From Paenalcaligenes niemegkensis (GTDB taxonomy: Bacteria > Pseudomonadota > Gammaproteobacteria > Burkholderiales > Burkholderiaceae_B): a DNA stretch of 64,000 bases. A program made the position numbers and the translations under genes. Shown here piece after piece: positions 56,915-64,000 of this stretch (the stretch's first letter is position 1; the number at the start of each line of letters is the position of its first letter). The stretch covers positions 2,046,001-2,110,000 of the forward strand of contig NZ_JAKGCT010000004.1 of NCBI RefSeq assembly GCF_022230885.1, read 5' to 3'. Below the pieces are notes generated by a model. It saw only the letters and a program-made list of their open reading frames with translations. It ran no database searches and was not told where the DNA came from.

Positions 56915-58371
56915 TTAAAAATCGGGATCGGATGCAGGATTCAGCTGCCGTGCAATATTAACGCCCACCGATATCAGAGCACAAAAAATTGCCACTACCA
57001 CCCCTAAAAAGGCCCATTGCTGACACTGGCTCCGAACACCAGTGCCACTAGCGCTGTGCCGAAGCTTTGTCCGAAAACACGCGTCGTGGCTTGCATACCG
57101 CCGGCAGCCCCACTGCGATGGCGGGGAACGCCAGCCAATAGAGCACGATTGTTTGGGGTTTGAAAAAAGCCAAAACCAACACCGCTGACCAGCATCGTAC
57201 TGATAACCAAAATATAAGACCCCTGGGTACCCAGCATTAACAGGCCGGTCATGCCCGCGGCCGTTGCTCCGGCTCCTACTGCGCATAAGGTTGCCACCGG
57301 CAAGCGTGCCGAGAGGTACGCAGAAACCGGAGCCATGATAGCCACGCCTATGGACCACGCTCCCAGAAACACGCCAATGTCTGCATAGCTGTAATGCAGG
57401 ACTTGCCTGAAATAAAAAGGCAGGGCGATCATTGCTGCCATCTGTGAAGCGAACGAGAACAACGATGCCAGTACGGCATAGCCCACCGCCGTAATCTTCA
57501 ATAAATCCACTGGCACGATGGGAGCGTCTTGTGTCAGGGAACGCGCAATCAGGTAGCGGGCACAGAGGGCCGCTACAATTAGACAAGCCGCCGCCCAAAG
57601 AGGTTGGGACGTCAGTAAGTCAAGACCAAGAATAGAAAGCCCAAACACCGGCGCACTAAGTAAACAGGCTATCCAGTCAAAGGCTTTACGAGTACGCGGA
57701 GCTTCAGGCAAATAACGTATGCCCAGCCACGTGAGCGCGCACAAAGGTACGGTTATCAGGAATATCCAGCGCCAGGACGCCACGCTCAGGATAAAGGCAC
57801 CTATCGAAGGTCCCATGACGGCAGTCATGGCCACGACCATGGCGTTTAAGCTTAATCCCATCGCCAGACGCTTAGCGGGATAAATGTTGCGCACCAGCCC
57901 ACCAAATAAACACATCAGCATCGAGCTACCCAGACCTTGAGCGATACGAGCGCAAAGCAAGGTCGTGAAGCTTTGGGCATACGCAGCCCCCAGGGATGCC
58001 ACTAAAAACACCACGGTGCCCAAAACAAACAAGCGGCGTAGTCCCACTCTGTCAGCAACAGCAGACAATGGCAGCAAGGTCATTACTACCGTCAAACTGT
58101 AGGCAATGGATACCCAAACCACTTGTGAGGCTTCGATGTCCAGCTCGAGTGCGATGGTCGGCAATGCCACATTGGACATCGTGGCATCCAAGACAGTAAT
58201 GGCAATGGCCAACAGTAGCGTTGCCGCAGCGCGTATACGCTGAGGTTTAGGCAGGCCATCGGGCAGTGTCGCCTTTTTTACATTGTCTTCATCATCTGGT
58301 GAAATTGCAGTTTCTATGGGCAGCACGAAAGTAATTAAGACTCCGCTTTTTTCTTGGTGGGCCGTACCCAC
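56915..58371 (-). CDS. MFS transporter, DHA2-type drug exporter (frameshifted near its 3' end)
   Basis: A fourteen-helix major facilitator. Visible family segments are [20 protein letters not shown] in helix 1, [10 protein letters not shown]-type loop ([12 protein letters not shown]) between helices 2 and 3 and GPSIGAFIL in helix 5. The frame stops at 57004, while the last helix ([14 protein letters not shown]) continues in another frame to 56915; adding one base at the A5 run 57006-57010 joins them. The start at 58371 would overlap the glmU end by 37 nt; a GTG near 58326 is an alternative without overlap. Confidence 0.83.
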
Positions 58372-59714
58372 GAATCTATCGTTTTCTGTGGACTACGAGA
58401 AATCGTCAGTGAGTCGGCTGGTACATCACGGGTAACGGTTGTGCCAGCGCCAATAGTCGCCCCTTTGCCAACCCGGACCGGTGCAACCAATTGAGTGTCG
58501 GAACCGATAAACACATTATCTTCAATAATGGTTTGATGCTTGTTTGCACCATCGTAGTTGCATGTGATGGTGCCGGCGCCCACATTGACCTGCTCACCCA
58601 ACACAGCATCACCGATGTAAGACAGATGACTTGCTTTGGAGGCCGGCCCAAAATGGCTGTTCTTCACTTCAACAAAATTACCGATTTGCGCACCTTCTCC
58701 TAGTCGGGTACCCGGGCGTAAACGCGCGAAAGGGCCTACCTTGACGTCAGACTGCGTCGTTGTTTGATCGAGATGGCTAAATGCCTCAATGCGTGACTTT
58801 TCACCCAGCGTGACGTTGCTAAGCACACAATGCGCAGCAATATGCACGCCATCACCAAGCACCACATCACCCTCAAACACGCAGCCCACATCAATAAATA
58901 CATCACGGCCGCAGCTCAAGGTTCCACGAAGATCAAATCGCGCCGGATCTGCGATGGTTACACCTTGTTCTAGTAATCGTCGAGCTTGCTCTTCTTGCCA
59001 TGCCCGCTCAAGCTGAGCTTGCTGAACACGACTGTTCACGCCCAGCGTTTCCCAGGAGTGCGCAGGATGTGCAGCGCTGACCGCTACGCCATCACTAACC
59101 GAAAAACCAACCACATCCGTTAAATAGTATTCACCTTGTGCGTTGCTGTTATCGAGACGATCCAGCCACAGCTTGAGCCGGGAAGTAGGCGCGGCAAGAA
59201 TACCGGTATTGACTTCATTGATCGCACGCTCGACGTCCGAAGCATCTTTATGTTCGACAATGCGAGCAATAAAACCGGACTCATCACGAACAATACGGCC
59301 GTATCCGGTAGGGTCTGCCACGTGTTCGGTGAGAATAGCCAGCCCCTCTTGGCGAGCATCTAATAAGGCCTGCAAGGTATCGGGCTGCACCAGCGGCACA
59401 TCGCCATACAACACAAGGGTGGTATCTGCAGCACCCTCGCCCAGAAGCTCTGGTACGGCTTGCATCACCGCATGCCCGGTACCCTGCTGGGGCTGCTGGA
59501 TAACAAATCGCAAATCGTCCTGACCGGCAAATTTTGCTTCTACCGTCTCGGCACCGTGTCCGACCACCACTACGATACGATCTGGCTGCAACAGCCGGGC
59601 CGAGTCGAGGACATGCTCAAGCATGGGCTTGCCCGCAATAGGATGCAATACTTTGGGCAAGGCCGACTGCATACGTTTGCCTAAGCCGGCGGCCAATATA
59701 ACTACATTCAACAT
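58335..59714 (-). CDS. glmU: Bifunctional GlcNAc-1-P uridyltransferase / glucosamine-1-P acetyltransferase
   Basis: A 459-aa enzyme producing UDP-GlcNAc. The N-terminal pyrophosphorylase domain has [18 protein letters not shown] and [11 protein letters not shown]; the C-terminal left-handed beta-helix has hexapeptide repeats and [13 protein letters not shown] with [11 protein letters not shown]. The frame is intact. It supplies the step after GlmS; the two genes are on the same strand 2.6 kb apart. Confidence 0.96.
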   Translation of the reverse strand: MLNVVILAAGLGKRMQSALPKVLHPIAGKPMLEHVLDSARLLQPDRIVVVVGHGAETVEAKFAGQDDLRFVIQQPQQGTGHAVMQAVPELLGEGAADTTLVLYGDVPLVQPDTLQALLDARQEGLAILTEHVADPTGYGRIVRDESGFIARIVEHKDASDVERAINEVNTGILAAPTSRLKLWLDRLDNSNAQGEYYLTDVVGFSVSDGVAVSAAHPAHSWETLGVNSRVQQAQLERAWQEEQARRLLEQGVTIADPARFDLRGTLSCGRDVFIDVGCVFEGDVVLGDGVHIAAHCVLSNVTLGEKSRIEAFSHLDQTTTQSDVKVGPFARLRPGTRLGEGAQIGNFVEVKNSHFGPASKASHLSYIGDAVLGEQVNVGAGTITCNYDGANKHQTIIEDNVFIGSDTQLVAPVRVGKGATIGAGTTVTRDVPADSLTISRSPQKTIDSWVRPTKKKAES

Positions 59715-59743
59715 AAAACTTTACCTAAAAAAGACGGCACGCG

Positions 59744-60391
59744 TTATTTACTGGAAGGACGGGTTGTTTTCTTTGCCGCTGAAGCGCTTTTAGACGCACC
59801 ACTCGCCTTGCTGGCGGCTTTCTTGGCCGATTTCTTTGCAGCGGCTTTCGTAAAGGTAGAATCGCCGGATACGTCTGCTACCGATGAAGCCATGGTGTCC
59901 GCCATGGCCTGGGCACTTTGCATAGAAGCTGCCGTGGCATTAGCCATAGCCTCAAACTGCTGCTGCATTAGCGACCACCATGCTTTTGCTGAATCGGCAG
60001 GATCCTCTGTCGAAGCTGCACCCTTGCTTGAGCCGGAGCCGGAAGCGGCAGCAGCAGAGGCGCTTGCCATTTCGGCGGCACGCTGTGCAAACCCCTGTAC
60101 CGTTGAAATGGTTGCTTTTTGAATTTCCAGACCCTGAATCGTGCTTTCCAGCATTGATAGGTTAAGCTTCAACCAGTTCTCTACGGCACGCAAGTCACGA
60201 ATTCGTTTCTCAAGCTCTTCGGGTGCCAAAAATGCAGCGGAAGAATCGGCCACGTTACCGAAGCCACCTGCGCCCATGGTCTCCCATGCTGACCGCATCA
60301 TTTCCAAGGACGCAAACAACGGGTTCTTTGATGAGTCCGCTGAGGTGCCGCCTGTCCCCATCATGCCCGGTATGTCAAAAGGGTTTTGCAT
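59744..60391 (-). CDS. phaM: PhaM-like polyhydroxyalkanoate granule-associated protein
   Basis: A 215-aa protein: an N-terminal helical part with the PhaM pattern ELEKRIRDLRAVENWLKLNL around residues 58-77, then QKATISTVQGF, an Ala/Ser-rich linker, and a C-terminal Lys/Ala-rich tail (AAAKKSAKKAASKASG) like those that bind DNA in PhaM. In Ralstonia PhaM activates PHA synthase and tethers granules to the nucleoid. An AGGAG site precedes ATG 60391. No phaC gene is in the window. Confidence 0.82.
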   Translation of the reverse strand: MQNPFDIPGMMGTGGTSADSSKNPLFASLEMMRSAWETMGAGGFGNVADSSAAFLAPEELEKRIRDLRAVENWLKLNLSMLESTIQGLEIQKATISTVQGFAQRAAEMASASAAAASGSGSSKGAASTEDPADSAKAWWSLMQQQFEAMANATAASMQSAQAMADTMASSVADVSGDSTFTKAAAKKSAKKAASKASGASKSASAAKKTTRPSSK

Positions 60392-60437
60392 AGTCGTACT
60401 CCTAATAATATGAGCCAGATCCAGGGATTAAAACAAA

Positions 60438-61271
60438 TTATCCACCGTTAGAATTCTCAATGCGTCGACGGATGCTGTCCAGTATGACAATCTCGGCCTC
60501 TAAAGTGAACATACCTAACTGCGCCATTTCCCAATACTCATCAATACTGATTGAGCGTATCTCGCTGACTTCACCATCAAGATTCTTAGGTGTCGTAGTC
60601 TCATCTAAGACACAGTCATTTACCCACACATTCTCTACCTGATAGCCTTCAGGCAAACGCCTGTGCATGCGTAAAATCAAGCGCATGGGCTCCAGAGCGT
60701 GAAGCTGGTCAATAAATAGCCCCGCCTCTTCCTCACATTCGCGTATTAACGACACATGTAAATCTTCGTTAGCGCTGGACAAGCCTCCAACCAAAGTATC
60801 CCATTTATCTGGGTCTGTTGATTTGTGAGAAGCTCTTTTCTGCACCCACAGGTGACCGTCGGGTGTCCAGGCGTTCAGATGCACAGCTTGTGTAAGTAGC
60901 CCTAGCGGACGTACACCGCCCCGCTCAATAGCACCTAAATGCTGGCCTTCACCGACTACATCCAACAGCTCGTTTCTCCATGACTTTACACACCCTGCTG
61001 CATCTAACGCGACAGCAATCTCAGCTAAGCGTGCATTAACTTTCGCCGAAGGAGACTGATTAGACGCGATATGCACGGCTTCGCCATCGACAGCAACACC
61101 TGGAAGCCTGGACAATACATTTGCCGCGGCATCGTGCGCCCAGCCACAGACCCGGCCGCAGACGGTCAGAGGGCGGCAGCCTACAGGCGGCAACTCTTGA
61201 GTGAGTAGTAGCAATTCCTGAAAGCGCTTCTGCAGCGCTATCGACAACGATTTAGTAGTTTTAATTGTCAT
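60438..61271 (-). CDS. NUDIX hydrolase with N-terminal DUF4743-type domain
   Basis: A 277-aa protein. The Nudix box GGLSSANEDLHVSLIRECEEEAGL (in parts about residues 163-186) matches G-x5-E-x7-REUxEExGU. The N-terminal domain resembles that of thiamine-pyrophosphokinase-associated Nudix proteins (Tnr3/YJR142W group), which hydrolyse oxidised thiamine diphosphates in yeast. It lies 46 nt after the phaM start on the same strand. The substrate in bacteria is not established. Confidence 0.82.
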   Translation of the reverse strand: MTIKTTKSLSIALQKRFQELLLLTQELPPVGCRPLTVCGRVCGWAHDAAANVLSRLPGVAVDGEAVHIASNQSPSAKVNARLAEIAVALDAAGCVKSWRNELLDVVGEGQHLGAIERGGVRPLGLLTQAVHLNAWTPDGHLWVQKRASHKSTDPDKWDTLVGGLSSANEDLHVSLIRECEEEAGLFIDQLHALEPMRLILRMHRRLPEGYQVENVWVNDCVLDETTTPKNLDGEVSEIRSISIDEYWEMAQLGMFTLEAEIVILDSIRRRIENSNGG

Positions 61272-61358
61272 GATCCGGATTGTAGTTCATGCCTACCCAA
61301 CTGATGCCAAGTCAAACCATGTATTTGTACTATCCGCATCGTAGGGCATACCCTGCCC

Positions 61359-61386
61359 TTGATGCTTTCAACTTGTTCGCTATAAT
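61359..61386 (+). promoter_or_regulatory. Sigma-70 promoter candidate for the cox operon
   Basis: TTGATG (61359-61364) and TATAAT (61381-61386) with a 16-nt spacer, leaving an untranslated leader of about 145 nt before coxB. Confidence 0.55.
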
Positions 61387-61537
61387 TTCCCTGAAGCTCC
61401 AACTATAAAAATCCAAACAGTCAGGCCTTGTGTCTAGCTGAACATGAATACCAAGCCGTAATTTTCCAGTCGTTCTCCTTGCCGTTGCAGTCAGTACACC
61501 GCTCATGGTGATAAACAAGCATAAAACGAGGGACTAC

Positions 61538-62697
61538 ATGAAGATGTGGAGAGGTTTTACAGGGTTAATCGCCCTCTGTGCTGTCACTACTGTCAGCGCT
61601 CAAGTTGAAGATATGCCGGGTGGGCCCCGTGTCAACCAGCTAAATCTCCCTCCGGGAGTCACGCAAATGGCACGCGACATTGCATGGCTGCATTGGATGA
61701 TGCTCGTCATCTGCACCGTGATTTTCCTCGGTGTATTCGGAGTCATGTTTTACTCCATCGTTGTGCACCGTAAGTCCAAGGGGTTTAAACCAGCTACCTT
61801 CCATGAACACCTGGGAGTTGAAGTCGCCTGGACAGTCATTCCTTTCATTATTGTGATAGGCATGGCACTACCTGCTACAAAAGCGGTGGTCGCCATGAAA
61901 GACACCACCAGTTCCGACCTGACGATCAAGGCTACGGGTTACCAATGGAATTGGGGCTACGAATATGTTGATGGCCCTGCATCAGGGGTCAGCTTCTTTT
62001 CGAATCTCTCTACCCCCAGAGCTCAAATCGAAAACCGTGAGCCAAAATCCAACACCTACCTCATGGAAGTGGATAATCCCCTCGTGGTGCCGGTGGACAA
62101 AAAATTCGTGTTGTAGTGACAGCGGCTGACGTCATACACGCATGGATGGTTCCCGACTTCGGGGTCAAGCAAGATGCCATCCCTGGTTTCTTGCGAGACG
62201 CCTGGTTCACAGCAGAGAAAATTGGCACCTATCGTGGTCAATGCGCTGAGCTCTGCGGTCGCGACCATGCCTTTATGCCGATTGTCGTCAAGGTCGTATC
62301 CCAAGAGGACTACGAGCAGTGGGCAGCCGACCAGACCCAGGCCGGCAGCGCTCAAGACGACAGCAACGTAGACACCATGGACGAAGACGCACTGGTCAGC
62401 CGCGGCCAGGAAGTCTATACCAAGACATGTGTTGCCTGTCACCAGGCTAACGGCCAAGGTCTGCCCGGTACATTTCCTGCTCTGGATGGCGACGAAAAAT
62501 ATGTACTTGCGCCCATGAAAGAACAAATTCTGACGGTGCTGAACGGGCATCCGGGCACGGCTATGGCAGCTTTCAGAGACCAATTGAATGACGTGGAAAT
62601 CGCCTCGGTTATTACCTATACACGGCAGTCCTGGGGTAATGCGGGCGAAGGGCCCGATCCCGTAGTGCAGCCCAGTGATGTGAAAGCACTGCGTTGA
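61538..62697 (+). CDS. coxB: Cytochrome c oxidase subunit II with fused cytochrome c domain (frameshifted)
   Basis: The CuA subunit. A signal peptide ([19 protein letters not shown]) is followed by two transmembrane helices, the [13 protein letters not shown] strand, the CuA ligands in [12 protein letters not shown], and a C-terminal cytochrome c domain with CVACH. The frame stops at 62116 just after VDKK. Adding one A to the A6 run 62099-62104 gives [14 protein letters not shown], the expected continuation. A broken essential-type oxidase gene directly before an intact coxA is best explained by a sequence error. The start 61538 has a GAGGGA site. Confidence 0.92.
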
Positions 62698-62773
62698 GTT
62701 GAGTATCAGGCCTGAAATAATGCGCATACCCCCTGAAGCCTAAGCGCTTCAGCCATGGAGGAAGGAGCAAAGA

Positions 62774-64000
62774 ATGAACACCGTTACTGCCGATAACCCT
62801 TCGGTCACCCACGACCACGATCACGGTGCGCACCACGCGCCCAAAGGCTGGCGAAGGTGGCTGTTTGCGACAAACCACAAAGACATCGGGACGATGTATT
62901 TAATCTTCTCGTTTGTCATGCTGCTGGAAGGCGGTGTGCTGGCCTTGCTGGTGCGTACCGAGCTGTTCTCGCCTGGCTTGCAATTTTTCCGTCCTGAACT
63001 GTTTAATCAGTTCACGACCATGCACGGCCTGATCATGATCTTCGGCGCCATCATGCCAGCGTTTGTGGGCTTCGCCAACTGGATGATCCCCCTGCAAATT
63101 GGCGCCTCGGATATGGCTTTTGCACGGATGAACAACTTCAGCTTCTGGCTGCTTCCCGTGGGTGCCACCTTATTTACGGTCTCATTCTTTGTTCCCGGCG
63201 GTGCTCCTGCTGGTGGCTGGACCATGTACGCCCCCTTGTCGCTACAGATGGGGCCCGGGATGGATTTTGTCATCTTTGGGGTGCATATTCTGGGGGCCTC
63301 ATCGATTATGGGGGCCATCAACATCATTGTGACCGTACTCAACATGCGTACACCCAACATGAACATGATGCGCATGCCCTTGTTTTGCTGGACATGGCTG
63401 ATTACGGCTTTCCTGTTAATCGCTGTAATGCCCGTGCTGGCAGCTGCAGTCACTATGCTGCTGACCGACCGTCACTTTGATACGCACTTCTTTAATGCCG
63501 CCGGCGGCGGCGATCCGGTTTTATATCAGCATATATTCTGGTTCTTTGGACACCCAGAGGTATACATCATGATTTTGCCGGCTTTCGGCATTGTCTCGGC
63601 CATTGTCCCTGCCTTCTCTCGTAAGCCTTTGTTTGGCTACGCATCTATGGTGTATGCCACGGCGGCGATTGCCATTCTGTCGTTTCTGGTGTGGGCACAC
63701 CATATGTTCAGCACGGGCATGCCGGTCACCAGCCAGCTTTATTTCATGTATTCGACAATGCTGATCGCGATTCCTACGGGGGTAAAGATCTTTAACTGGG
63801 TCGCGACAATGTGGCGGGGATCCTTAAGCTTCGAGACGCCAATGCTGTTTGCCATCGGTTTTATCTTTGTCTTTACCATTGGCGGTTTCACGGGCCTGAT
63901 TGTGGCGGTGGCCCCCATCGATATCGCTGTACACGATACCTACTACATCGTGGCTCACTTTCATTATGTATTGGTGGCCGGCTCATTATTCGCGCTGTTT
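62774..64000 (+). CDS. coxA: Cytochrome c oxidase subunit I (3' partial)
   Basis: The frame opens at ATG 62774 behind GAAGGAG and runs to the window end for 409 codons. It begins with a His-rich stretch (THDHDHGAHH). The low-spin haem ligand is in FTTMHGLIMIFG, the His-Tyr cross-link and CuB ligand in HPEVYIMILPAFG, the CuB His pair in VWAHHMFSTGM, and haem ligands near HFHYVLV. With coxB it forms the terminal oxidase core. Confidence 0.97.
   Translation, partial: MNTVTADNPSVTHDHDHGAHHAPKGWRRWLFATNHKDIGTMYLIFSFVMLLEGGVLALLVRTELFSPGLQFFRPELFNQFTTMHGLIMIFGAIMPAFVGFANWMIPLQIGASDMAFARMNNFSFWLLPVGATLFTVSFFVPGGAPAGGWTMYAPLSLQMGPGMDFVIFGVHILGASSIMGAINIIVTVLNMRTPNMNMMRMPLFCWTWLITAFLLIAVMPVLAAAVTMLLTDRHFDTHFFNAAGGGDPVLYQHIFWFFGHPEVYIMILPAFGIVSAIVPAFSRKPLFGYASMVYATAAIAILSFLVWAHHMFSTGMPVTSQLYFMYSTMLIAIPTGVKIFNWVATMWRGSLSFETPMLFAIGFIFVFTIGGFTGLIVAVAPIDIAVHDTYYIVAHFHYVLVAGSLFALF

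Noticed and set aside
61538-62697. Programmed ribosomal frameshift in coxB
   Set aside because: An A6 slip site was considered, but no stimulatory structure is apparent and the same defect type occurs in over ten other genes.
62056-62727. 223-codon minus-strand ORF
   Set aside because: It is antisense to coxB, which has CuA and haem motifs in this stretch.
1-64000. CRISPR arrays, insertion sequences, tRNA or rRNA genes
   Set aside because: No regularly spaced repeats, transposase motifs or cloverleaf/rRNA sequences were recognised by eye.

Overview
The window looks like a chromosomal segment of a betaproteobacterium of the order Burkholderiales, most likely Alcaligenaceae. The evidence is two complete Bug/TctC-TctB-TctA tripartite tricarboxylate transporters, a Porin_4-type porin, a PhaM-like polyhydroxyalkanoate granule protein, and a CoxB with a fused C-terminal cytochrome c domain. 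The genus is inference. No rRNA, tRNA, CRISPR array, insertion sequence or phage gene was found.

Layout. 1-1.8 kb: the end of a multihaem cytochrome c gene and a broken DUF4142 gene. 2.2-12.2 kb: a quaternary-amine (glycine betaine or carnitine type) regulon. It holds a ProVWX-type ABC importer with the reductase, and a Rieske oxygenase / aldehyde dehydrogenase / FAD oxidase operon. The two operons share a 49-bp upstream element, and a LysR gene is divergent. 12.2-13.7 kb: a DUF488 gene and a TerC-family gene behind a clear yybP-ykoY manganese riboswitch with its terminator. 13.9-22.6 kb: a GntR-controlled amino-compound locus (RidA, gamma-glutamyltranspeptidase, TctABC, a metal-site-deficient M24 hydrolase, a PLP aminotransferase) around an 18-bp palindrome. 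22.7-24.2 kb: a lipoprotein and a porin. 24.4-39.2 kb: an oxidative hexuronate cluster (uronate dehydrogenase, SMP-30 lactonase, KdgD, ketoglutarate-semialdehyde dehydrogenase, TRAP importer, FadR-type regulator) with hydantoinase/oxoprolinase HyuAB, an SDR and an ornithine-cyclodeaminase homologue among them. 39.2-39.6 kb: a cobW remnant. 39.7-51.6 kb: an N-heteroaromatic carboxylate operon (CoxLMSG-type molybdenum hydroxylase, NicC-, NicX- and NicF-like enzymes, a formamidase-like hydrolase) flanked by its own TctC and TctBA and faced by an IclR regulator. 51.8-64 kb: housekeeping genes (nnrD, mnmH, glmS, a glycosyltransferase, an MFS exporter, glmU, phaM, a NUDIX gene, coxB, coxA).

How it works together: four substrate-specific catabolic modules lie side by side. 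Each has its own transporter genes and an adjacent regulator, and they feed central metabolism. The segment then runs into conserved core genes.

A major caveat is that about twenty reading-frame breaks occur across at least thirteen genes, including mnmH and coxB. Every one I resolved is repaired by adding one base to a run of the same base, which looks like systematic homopolymer under-calling in the assembly and not real gene decay. I therefore report these as single genes spanning the break and give the break position.
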